From Amphibacillus marinus (GTDB lineage: Bacteria > Bacillota > Bacilli > Bacillales > Amphibacillaceae), in the NCBI RefSeq assembly GCF_900110345.1, contig NZ_FODJ01000002.1:1-64000 (forward strand): DNA of 64,000 bases, given 5' to 3'. Numbering within the stretch: position 1 is the stretch's first letter; each line of letters begins with the position of its first letter. The notes beneath the pieces were generated by a model. It ran no database searches and had not been told where the DNA came from. It saw only the letters and a list, made by a program, of their open reading frames with translations. This document shows positions 1 to 5,912 of this stretch, piece after piece. A program made the position numbers and the translations under genes.

Positions 1-158
1 AGTCTTACAGGTAGGTTGCCCACGTGTTACTCACCCGTCCGCCGCTCATTCCACAGCTCGTCACCCCGAAGGGATCTAAACTGCTTCCTGCGCTCGACTT
101 GCATGTATTAGGCACGCCGCCAGCGTTCGTCCTGAGCCAAGATCAAACTCTCATTAAA
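1..158 (-). rRNA. rrs: 16S ribosomal RNA, 5' end (partial)
   Basis: Read on the minus strand this is the first ~158 nt of a bacterial 16S gene: the 27F-type primer region, the conserved GGACGAACGCTGGCGGCG block and the AATACATGCAAGTCGAGCG block are all present. The gene continues beyond the left edge. One base in the 27F region differs from the usual C/A: it reads GATCTTGGCTCAG. The gene lies downstream of tRNA-Arg, -Gly and -Ile on the same strand, so it is probably cotranscribed with them from the promoter near 619-648. Confidence 0.97.
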
Positions 159-350
159 GTGTTTGCGCTTCAATAGTTATCCTATTTGAATGCTCTTTGC
201 TCGCTTAAAAGCACTAGCTTTTGTCTTACTTCTTTTCTTAACATACTGGTTGTTTTGTTCAGTTTTCAATGTTCAATTGGTTGTGCTGTTCTCTTGCGAC
301 AGCTTTTATATTATATAACAGCGTCTCAACTTATGTCAACACTTTTTTTA

Positions 351-427
<77 letters not shown>

Positions 428-430
428 TTA

Positions 431-504
431 TGGAGCGGGTGAAGGGAATCGAACCCTCATCATCAGCTTGGAAGGCTGAGGTTTTACCACTAAACTACAC
501 CCGC
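431..504 (-). tRNA. tRNA-Gly(UCC)
   Basis: A full cloverleaf with encoded CCA, acceptor GCGGGTG/CACCCGC, and anticodon TCC in the loop CTTCCAA. It is the second gene of the Arg-Gly-Ile-16S transcript; only 3 nt separate it from tRNA-Ile. Confidence 0.97.
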
Positions 505-519
505 TTAAAAACATATAAA

Positions 520-596
520 TGGCGCGCCCGAGAGGAGTCGAACCCCTAACCTCTTGATCCGTAGTCAAACGCTCTATCCAATTGAGCTACGGGCGC
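520..596 (-). tRNA. tRNA-Arg(ACG)
   Basis: A full cloverleaf with encoded CCA, acceptor GCGCCCG/CGGGCGC, and anticodon loop CTACGGA giving ACG (inosine-modified, reads CGN). It is the first gene of the tRNA-rRNA transcript, starting about 23 nt downstream of a good -10 box. Confidence 0.97.
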
Positions 597-618
597 CTGT
601 GTTTCAGCAACGGAATTA

Positions 619-648
619 AATATAACATGAAACGCAATCTCAAGTCAA
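619..648 (-). promoter_or_regulatory. Sigma-A promoter for the tRNA-Arg-Gly-Ile-16S transcript
   Basis: The minus strand reads TTGACT, an 18-nt spacer, then TATATT, ending about 22 nt before tRNA-Arg. Both boxes match five of six consensus bases. Position and orientation fit the stable RNA operon. Confidence 0.7.
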
Positions 649-817
649 TAACTTTTTATGCATTATTTCTTAAGCATTTACAATATCCTTTTCCACCTAT
701 ACACAATGTGATTTCATTACATAAATTATGCCCTTTTGGACAAGTTCCTTCTTTAATAAATACATTCCCTAAATTAGCACAGCCTAACATCAAAATTCGT
801 TATTTAATAAAAAACAA

Positions 818-848
818 TTGACATTTACGTTACGTAAAGGCTTATTCT
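818..848 (+). promoter_or_regulatory. MerR-type promoter with operator in a 19-bp spacer
   Basis: TTGACA (818-823) is followed by a 19-nt spacer and TATTCT (843-848). The spacer holds a perfect inverted repeat, TTTACGT-T-ACGTAAA (824-838). Overlong 19-bp spacers with a central dyad are the hallmark of promoters twisted open by MerR-family activators, so the following tipA-like gene is probably autoregulated. Confidence 0.8.
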
Positions 849-860
849 TGTCATTAGGAG

Positions 861-1628
861 GTGAACACAATCGAATACACAATTAATAAAATAGCACAAC
901 TTTCTGGTATCAGCGCGCGCGCACTACGATACTATGATGAGATTAATTTGCTTAAGCCCGCTAGAATAAATTCTTCCGGATACAGACTATATGGTGAGAA
1001 GGAAATTGATTTACTTCAGCAAATTCTTTTCTACCGCAGCTTAAATGTGCAGCTTGAAGAAATTAAAACCATTCTTACTGCTCCCCATTATAATGTACCA
1101 GAAGCATTAGCTGAACATCTGCAAAAGCTATTGTTAAAGAGAGCTGAGATTGACCGTTTAATAGAAGCTGTTAAGAAAACAATAAACCACCATAATGGAG
1201 AGGTGACTATGACCAATCAAGATAAGTTTTCTGTCTTTAAACAGGATCTGGTTAATGAAAATGAGTTAAAATACGGTAAAGAAATAAGAAAAAGATATGG
1301 AGAAAATGTTATTAATGCTAGTAATAAAAAATGGCTTAAGCTTTCTGAAGATCAATTTAGAAAAATGGATATGATTGAAGAACGCTTAATTGCCGGACTA
1401 AAACAACTAAAGAAACACGGGGAGATACCTTCTCCTGAGGCAGAAGCCGTCTTCAAGGATCATAAAGCATGGCTAATGTTTAGCTGGGCAAGCTATAGTT
1501 CGGAAGCACACAAAAGGCTGACTGACATGTACATTGCAGATCAGCGGTTTGCTTATTATTACAATCAGAAAGCTAATACAGAAGTCACAACATTACTTCA
1601 TGAGGTAGTTCATTTCTACGCAACATAA
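861..1628 (+). CDS. MerR-family activator with TipAS drug-binding domain (TipAL/Mta-like)
   Basis: A two-domain transcription activator. Residues ~5-75 form the MerR winged helix (the ARALRYYDEI motif) and ~76-110 the dimerisation helix. Residues ~120-255 form a TipAS-type domain ending in HEVVHFYAT; in TipAL and Mta this domain senses drugs. The start is unclear. A strong AGGAGGTGA ribosome site (856-864) covers the GTG at 861, so that GTG is badly placed; the well-spaced codon is ATC at 870, giving IEYTINKIAQ, which matches where relatives begin. The coordinate here uses GTG. No efflux gene is adjacent, so it may act on itself and on distant targets. Confidence 0.88.
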   Translation: MNTIEYTINKIAQLSGISARALRYYDEINLLKPARINSSGYRLYGEKEIDLLQQILFYRSLNVQLEEIKTILTAPHYNVPEALAEHLQKLLLKRAEIDRLIEAVKKTINHHNGEVTMTNQDKFSVFKQDLVNENELKYGKEIRKRYGENVINASNKKWLKLSEDQFRKMDMIEERLIAGLKQLKKHGEIPSPEAEAVFKDHKAWLMFSWASYSSEAHKRLTDMYIADQRFAYYYNQKANTEVTTLLHEVVHFYAT

Positions 1629-1657
1629 CAAAAGGTGCCATACGCCTTTTGTTATGT
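1623..1657 (+). terminator. Stem-loop after the tipA-like gene
   Basis: A 13-bp stem ACATAACAAAAGG/CCTTTTGTTATGT overlaps the stop codon. There is no U tract after the stem, so termination would rely on the stem itself; weak as an intrinsic terminator. Confidence 0.45.
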
Positions 1658-1778
1658 CTCCAATATTCAAGGCTTTTATTAAAACCTTTGGCTGATTAAT
1701 AAGGGCTCGCCAAATGGTTACTCATAGTAGCTCACCACAATAATGTCTAGTTGATAAATAATAGTCATTTAATTAGAT

Positions 1779-1883
1779 TCATTCGCCAGAACCATTTTGA
1801 AAAAAACCCATCACTAAACTAACAATGGCTAGAACAATTAGACCTGCAATGACAACGACGTTATTTAACTGGCTCGCTACCAA
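1779..1883 (-). CDS. Possible 34-residue membrane peptide
   Basis: On the minus strand a TTG-initiated frame of 34 codons encodes one strongly hydrophobic segment (VVVIAGLIVLAIVSLVMGFF) flanked by MVASQLNN and QNGSGE. This is the only structure seen between the tipA-like gene and the dinB-like gene. The ribosome site is weak (TAAGGG next to the start). It could be a real small membrane protein or the end of a decayed gene; I do not recognise it. Confidence 0.2.
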   Translation of the reverse strand: MVASQLNNVVVIAGLIVLAIVSLVMGFFQNGSGE

Positions 1884-1954
1884 CCCTTAACTTAACCATT
1901 TCATTAAAAGCAAATTTGATTTATACTAACCTTAAATACAGGAAGGAGAACAAT

Positions 1955-2410
1955 ATGAGTAAAACATTCATGGACTACAAAAAGATGATTAATGAAGTAG
2001 CTTTACTTGAGAGAGAAAATGAACTAGTCTTGCTTCTGCCTATCAAGGAAAACAAATGGTCGATTAGAGAAATCATTGGTCATCTTTATCATTGGGATGA
2101 CTATAACCTACAAACCATGGTCAGCCAAATGCGGAATGGCGCAATCCTTCCCAACTTTCCCGATCATGATCAACACAATCAAAAAGGACTTCAATCACTG
2201 GAAGGTAAAACAGCCCACCAAATTCTCACTCTTTTTATTGAGAAGAGACAAGCTATAATAGAAGCAATTGAAAAAATTGATATGATGGATAGATTTACAA
2301 TTGGAAGTAGCAAGCGAGCATTTTCTTCTGAAACCTTTATCAAAATATTCGTAAAACATGATGCACACCACTTGAAGCAAATTAAAGATTTTTTAGTAAC
2401 CTGTCATTAA
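1955..2410 (+). CDS. DinB/YfiT-like four-helix-bundle protein
   Basis: 151 residues. The pattern fits the DinB/YfiT superfamily of small metal-binding helical bundles: the N-terminal WSIREIIGHLYHWDD carries the first conserved His residues and VKHDAHHLKQI near the C terminus carries the last. Members include thiol transferases and damage-induced proteins, but the substrate is not predictable. The start at 1955 follows GGAAGGAG with a 7-nt gap; an upstream in-frame start at 1916 lacks a ribosome site. It is a single gene closed by a hairpin terminator. Confidence 0.8.
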   Translation: MSKTFMDYKKMINEVALLERENELVLLLPIKENKWSIREIIGHLYHWDDYNLQTMVSQMRNGAILPNFPDHDQHNQKGLQSLEGKTAHQILTLFIEKRQAIIEAIEKIDMMDRFTIGSSKRAFSSETFIKIFVKHDAHHLKQIKDFLVTCH

Positions 2411-2418
2411 AACTATTA

Positions 2419-2450
2419 AAGAACCTTTCCAACTGAAAGGTTCTTCTTGC
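2419..2450 (+). terminator. Intrinsic terminator after the dinB-like gene
   Basis: Stem AAGAACCTTTC/GAAAGGTTCTT with a 5-nt loop, followed by a T-rich CTTGC tail, 8 nt after the stop codon. Confidence 0.7.
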
Positions 2451-2547
2451 ATAGCAACTTCATTTTTCTATAATAATGAGCCTTTAATGCATCAAGAGAA
2501 AAATAGTAACCTTATTTTTTGTGCGTATTATTGTCCATTTTGTAATT

Positions 2548-2676
2548 TTAAGCCAAAATCCCCAGCAAGAACAACACGTACATTAACGCGTTAATAAAGC
2601 CACCTATTTTTAAATAACGGTTTTGTTTTATTCCTTTCAACGGATTGTTAACAGCATGAATAGGTTCTATGAAGCG
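2548..2676 (-). pseudogene. C-terminal fragment of a small membrane protein (debris)
   Basis: The minus strand has a 42-codon open stretch with no clear start. It ends in KIGGFINALMYVLFLLGILA, a plausible transmembrane helix, after a polar HAVNNPLKGIKQNR segment. It lies between the SDR gene and the dinB terminator and is preceded in frame by a TAG. It looks like the tail of a lost gene. The family is not recognised. Confidence 0.25.
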
Positions 2677-2689
2677 CTAAGCATATTTT

Positions 2690-3544
2690 TTAATAAGATT
2701 GCTTTAAATACTCGACTTGGTAGATGACTTGTATTTCTTTTAATATTCGAGTCGAAAATTTCGTGAATTTTAACGATCTGACTTTTCCGTTTCTAATTAG
2801 AGCACCGGTCAGGTAAGCTGACTTATCCATGCCAGCATCATATAGCAACCCAGCTCCTTTACTGGGATGAGGATAAAACCATTTCATAATGGCTTGCAGA
2901 AAAAAAGGAATACCATTTTTGCGACCCTTTCTTAACGTATTGTTTCCACCAGGATCGACAGCAAGTATTTTTATTCCATCAGCGGAAAGTTCAGCAGCTA
3001 CCTCCTGTGACCATAAGGATAACGCCAATTTACTTGTCGCGTAGGGACCTATTAATTTCTTAAACTTGTTCGGGTGGATAAGTTCCTCATAGGTAATTTC
3101 CCTAAGAAAATTAAACACATTTGTGCTTGTATTGACAACCATTTTATTAGTACCTTTTTTTAGTAATGCCTTTAATTCAGACAGGATTATATAGGGTACC
3201 ACTGCTTGTATCTCAAAGTGCATTTCTCTAGATTGGGCTGAGTAATACAACTTGTCAAAGCTTCCTCCTGCGTTATTAAATAAGACATCAATTGCTTGCT
3301 CACTTTCTTTTATATTTTCAATTGCTGCTCTTAACTCACCAAAATTAGCAAGGTCTGCTTTATAAACTCTAACGCGCTGTTCAAGAATCCTTTGTTGTAA
3401 TTCATATTCTTCTACAGGAAAATCGGATCTAATTAAAGCGACAATTTGCCAACCCTCACTAATCAATTTCTTTGTCAGTTCTAAACCAATGCCACTATTG
3501 GCTCCTGTAATCATTGCTGTTTTAACATTATTTTCATTGTTCAT
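2690..3544 (-). CDS. Short-chain dehydrogenase/reductase
   Basis: 284 residues, classical SDR fold. The cofactor motif is TGANSGIG (residues ~14-21), followed by NNAG (~90-93), and the catalytic pair is YATSK (Tyr ~168, Lys ~172). The C-terminal extension is longer than in minimal SDRs and resembles retinol-dehydrogenase/WW-oxidoreductase-like members. The substrate is unknown. It diverges from a MerR gene and its own promoter holds a MerR-type operator, so it is probably switched on by that regulator. The start follows GGGAGGAG. Confidence 0.85.
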   Translation of the reverse strand: MNNENNVKTAMITGANSGIGLELTKKLISEGWQIVALIRSDFPVEEYELQQRILEQRVRVYKADLANFGELRAAIENIKESEQAIDVLFNNAGGSFDKLYYSAQSREMHFEIQAVVPYIILSELKALLKKGTNKMVVNTSTNVFNFLREITYEELIHPNKFKKLIGPYATSKLALSLWSQEVAAELSADGIKILAVDPGGNNTLRKGRKNGIPFFLQAIMKWFYPHPSKGAGLLYDAGMDKSAYLTGALIRNGKVRSLKFTKFSTRILKEIQVIYQVEYLKQSY

Positions 3545-3571
3545 TTTAGCTCTCCTCCCTTTATAATCATA

Positions 3572-3602
3572 AGTATAAACTTTAGAGTTGACTCTAAAGC
3601 AA
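3572..3602 (-). promoter_or_regulatory. MerR-controlled promoter of the SDR gene
   Basis: The minus strand reads TTGCTT (3602-3597), a 19-nt spacer and TATACT (3577-3572). The spacer contains the inverted repeat CTTTAGAG-TTGA-CTCTAAAG (3580-3599, plus-strand reading), which overlaps the -35 box. This is the canonical MerR arrangement, pointing at the SDR gene with the regulator gene on the other side. Confidence 0.8.
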
Positions 3603-3650
3603 GGGGGTGTAATGATTATAAATATTAAATTTTCTAAAGGAGTACTAGTT

Positions 3651-4016
3651 GTGACCTATTCAATAAAACAGCTCGCAAAGATTGTTGCTATTTCACCGCA
3701 CACCATTCGCTATTATGAAAAAATAGACCTGCTCCCAGCAGCTGTTAGAAATAACAGCAGCTATCGTATCTATAACGACGAGGATGTCGAGCGCCTGAAA
3801 TTAATTATTTGCCTTAAAAACATAGGCATGTCATTAGCCGATATAAAGCCTTATTTAAACCTAAAGGATTATGAATTACTTTCGGACTACCCTAAGCTAA
3901 TGGAAAAGGCGTTAAAACACAAAGAGAAAATGCTAAATCAGATAGAAGAATTACAGAAAGTCGTAAAAATTATTGATAGTAAACTTGAGCAGGACACTTT
4001 TAGAAACGTTCGCTAA
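3651..4016 (+). CDS. MerR-family transcriptional regulator
   Basis: 121 residues: an N-terminal MerR helix-turn-helix (TIRYYEKIDLLPAA) and a C-terminal coiled coil (~85-115), with no added ligand domain. It resembles the AdhR/YfmP/HMMR-like single-domain members that sense electrophiles or metals. I chose GTG at 3651 because AAAGGAG lies 8 nt upstream and TYSIKQLAKI aligns with family N termini; ATG 3612 is an alternative. It diverges from the SDR gene and probably controls it through the operator at 3580-3599. Confidence 0.82.
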   Translation: MTYSIKQLAKIVAISPHTIRYYEKIDLLPAAVRNNSSYRIYNDEDVERLKLIICLKNIGMSLADIKPYLNLKDYELLSDYPKLMEKALKHKEKMLNQIEELQKVVKIIDSKLEQDTFRNVR

Positions 4017-4087
4017 AGCACTAGTGTCGGAACATCAATAATTGTTTTATTGTTCATCAAATCTTCCGTTGATATATGCGGTTTTCT

Positions 4088-4213
4088 ATGGAAATTCAAG
4101 CAAAAGTATCCCAAATTCAACATTGGTCGAGTATTAATGAAGTTGTACAAACGATAAAAGCTGGTACACAAAAGGGGAAAGTTGTGTTATCTATTCAAGA
4201 AGCAGAACAATAA
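4088..4213 (+). pseudogene. C-terminal remnant of a medium-chain (zinc/quinone) oxidoreductase
   Basis: A 41-codon open stretch ends in INEVVQTIKAGTQKGKVVLS plus a short tail, which looks like the final helix and strand of MDR-family alcohol dehydrogenases or quinone oxidoreductases (the GKVVL signature). No Rossmann domain is found upstream, only the end of the merR gene. It is probably the leftover of a deleted gene that may once have belonged to the MerR/SDR neighbourhood. Confidence 0.4.
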
Positions 4214-4332
4214 TGGAGAGGCTGTCTATTTATGTCCGAATGACCTTGACAGTCCTTGTCGAGATCATTCACATATTACATACAGTTATCGTTCTAGCAA
4301 AACACGACCAGCACCAAGATTTGTTATACAAC

Positions 4333-4370
4333 CAAAAGAAGCACCAAAGCTCGTTAAGCTTTGGTGCTTC
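4333..4370 (-). terminator. Intrinsic terminator of the seven-tRNA operon
   Basis: On the minus strand a 13-bp perfect stem GAAGCACCAAAGC/GCTTTGGTGCTTC with a 7-nt loop is followed by TTTTGGTTGT. It begins 6 nt after tRNA-Leu. Confidence 0.85.
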
Positions 4371-4375
4371 TATAA

Positions 4376-4459
<84 letters not shown>

Positions 4460-4480
4460 ATGATTAAATGATAAAACAGA

Positions 4481-4553
4481 TGAGCCATGAAGGATTCGAA
4501 CCTTCGACCCTCTGATTAAAAGTCAGATGCTCTACCTACTGAGCTAATGGCTC
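4481..4553 (-). tRNA. tRNA-Lys(UUU)
   Basis: A full cloverleaf, acceptor GAGCCAT/ATGGCTC, anticodon loop CTTTTAA (TTT). CCA is not encoded. Confidence 0.96.
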
Positions 4554-4649
4554 TCTATCGTTAATGCCACATCTATCGCTCTTAATAGAAAAGCCTTTAA
4601 AACCTGTGGTTCCAAAGGTGTGTAATCCATTGTATCGCTAAAGAAAAAA

Positions 4650-4724
4650 TGGCTGGGCTAGCTGGATTCGAACCAACGCATGACGGAACCAAAAACCGTT
4701 GCCTTACCGCTTGGCTATAGCCCA
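4650..4724 (-). tRNA. tRNA-Gln(UUG)
   Basis: A full cloverleaf with encoded CCA, acceptor TGGGCTA/TAGCCCA, anticodon loop TTTTGGT (TTG). Confidence 0.96.
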
Positions 4725-4734
4725 ATATTTTTTA

Positions 4735-4811
4735 TGGCGGTCCGGACGGGACTCGAACCCGCGACCTCCTGCGTGACAGGCAGGCATTCTAACCAACTGA
4801 ACTACCGGACC
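4735..4811 (-). tRNA. tRNA-Asp(GUC)
   Basis: A full cloverleaf with encoded CCA, acceptor GGTCCGG/CCGGACC, anticodon loop CTGTCAC (GTC). Confidence 0.96.
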
Positions 4812-4826
4812 TAACTTGTACTAAAA

Positions 4827-4901
4827 TGGTGACCCGTACGGGATTCGAACCCGTGATACCGCCGTGAAAGGGCGGTGTCTTAACCGCTTGACCAACGGGC
4901 C
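4827..4901 (-). tRNA. tRNA-Glu(UUC)
   Basis: A full cloverleaf with encoded CCA, acceptor GGCCCGT/ACGGGTC, anticodon loop CTTTCAC (TTC). Confidence 0.96.
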
Positions 4902-4918
4902 ATCAGACAAAAAAATAA

Positions 4919-5009
4919 TGGCGGAGAAGGAGGGATTTGAACCCTCGCGCCGCTTACACGACCTACACCCTTAGCAGGGGCGCCTCTTCAGCCACTTGAG
5001 TACTTCTCC
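4919..5009 (-). tRNA. tRNA-Ser(GCU)
   Basis: A class II tRNA with a long variable arm and encoded CCA, acceptor GGAGAAG/CTTCTCC, anticodon loop CTGCTAA (GCT). Confidence 0.96.
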
Positions 5010-5013
5010 ATAT

Positions 5014-5088
5014 TGGCTCCACAGGTAGGATTCGAACCTACGACCGATCGGTTAACAGCCGATAGCTCTACCACTGAGCTACTGTGGA
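5014..5088 (-). tRNA. tRNA-Asn(GUU)
   Basis: A full cloverleaf with encoded CCA, acceptor TCCACAG/CTGTGGA, anticodon GTT. It is the first gene of the Asn-Ser-Glu-Asp-Gln-Lys-Leu operon. Confidence 0.96.
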
Positions 5089-5121
5089 ATAATTTAAAAA
5101 TATGTATTAGCGACGTTAAAA

Positions 5122-5150
5122 ACTATACTACACATTAAATTAAAAGTCAA
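5122..5150 (-). promoter_or_regulatory. Sigma-A promoter of the seven-tRNA operon
   Basis: The minus strand reads TTGACT, a 17-nt spacer and TATAGT, about 33 nt upstream of tRNA-Asn. It is a near-consensus promoter. Confidence 0.8.
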
Positions 5151-5246
5151 CTCATTCAGATATTTTTTTCAAAAAAGCTAAGCTGTGCGATATAAGCTGA
5201 CTTAGAATAAAATACCATGAACTACCGAACTCGTCAATAGTTTTTC

Positions 5247-5714
5247 TTATTTTAAATAAATTATTCTGCCATTACATCGTCCACAGCGATAGCGTGCTAC
5301 ATCCATCCGTTTTTTTCTTGTGTAGTTTTGCTTACATGCTAGGCATTGATAGTGATGGTGTGCCCGCTCTTGCTCTTGATAAGATGGCAGTGTCTTGCAA
5401 TGTCTTGGTGACCCAGTTTGCTTTAATAATTGCTTAAAATCTTCATCACCATGCCGATAACCCTTGCCTTCGATATGAAGATGGTAATGACATAATTCAT
5501 GCTTAATAATAGCAATCAGTTCATCTCTGCCAATTTCTTTATAATACTTTGGATTTATTTCAATTCGGCGATTATGAAGCAAATATCTTCCGCCAGTTGT
5601 TCGCAACCGCGAATTAAAGCAAGCTTGATCAGCGAACGGCTTATGAAAGTATTGAAGAGATAACTGAGCAACGAGTCGTGTTAATTCTTTATCTGTCATG
5701 ACTGAGTACCCCAT
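5247..5714 (-). CDS. sprT: SprT family metalloprotease-like protein (YdcK)
   Basis: About 150-155 residues. The zinc-protease motif HELCHYHLH (an HExxH variant, residues ~89-97) is followed by a C-terminal four-cysteine zinc ribbon (CLACKQNY then CGRCNG). This matches bacterial SprT/YdcK proteins, related to the Spartan protease fold; the bacterial function is unsettled. Two starts are possible: ATG 5714 and ATG 5699 (MTDKELT); the second is closer to the usual family length. It diverges from cmpA as part of the conserved sigB-tex-cmpA-sprT neighbourhood. Confidence 0.9.
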   Translation of the reverse strand: MGYSVMTDKELTRLVAQLSLQYFHKPFADQACFNSRLRTTGGRYLLHNRRIEINPKYYKEIGRDELIAIIKHELCHYHLHIEGKGYRHGDEDFKQLLKQTGSPRHCKTLPSYQEQERAHHHYQCLACKQNYTRKKRMDVARYRCGRCNGRIIYLK

Positions 5715-5769
5715 TTTTCATCTTTTACATATGCTATTTTATCAGACGTTTAGGCAAGGAGGATCAATT

Positions 5770-5880
5770 ATGCCCACCTGGTTAAAAAGGCAGTTAGCTT
5801 ATGCGTTTAAACAAAAGGATGTCGACCAAATTATCATTTTGAATCAATGCTGGTTTTTTTATTATGCTGAGCATATTTAA
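5770..5880 (+). CDS. cmpA: Spore cortex morphogenetic protein CmpA
   Basis: A 36-residue protein: it starts MPTWLKRQLAYAFKQKD, continues with an ILNQCWFFY segment and ends AEHI. This fits CmpA, the small sporulation quality-control protein that, with ClpXP, degrades SpoIVA in spores with defective envelopes. The start at 5770 is fixed by AAGGAGG 7 nt upstream. It sits next to sprT and tex as in Bacillus. Its presence is direct evidence that the organism belongs to an endospore-forming lineage. Confidence 0.93.
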   Translation: MPTWLKRQLAYAFKQKDVDQIIILNQCWFFYYAEHI

Positions 5881-5886
5881 ACAGAG

Positions 5887-5912
5887 GGCGCCGAAAACGG
5901 CGCCATGTCACT
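5887..5912. terminator. GC-rich stem-loop between convergent cmpA and tex
   Basis: A perfect stem GGCGCCG-AAAA-CGGCGCC. Downstream T tracts are weak in both directions (CACTTTATTT on plus, CTGTTTAAAT on minus). It is placed to serve both convergent genes. Confidence 0.65.

Noticed and set aside
582-821. 79-codon plus-strand frame
   Set aside because: It starts inside tRNA-Arg, crosses the tRNA-rRNA promoter, has no ribosome site and looks non-coding.
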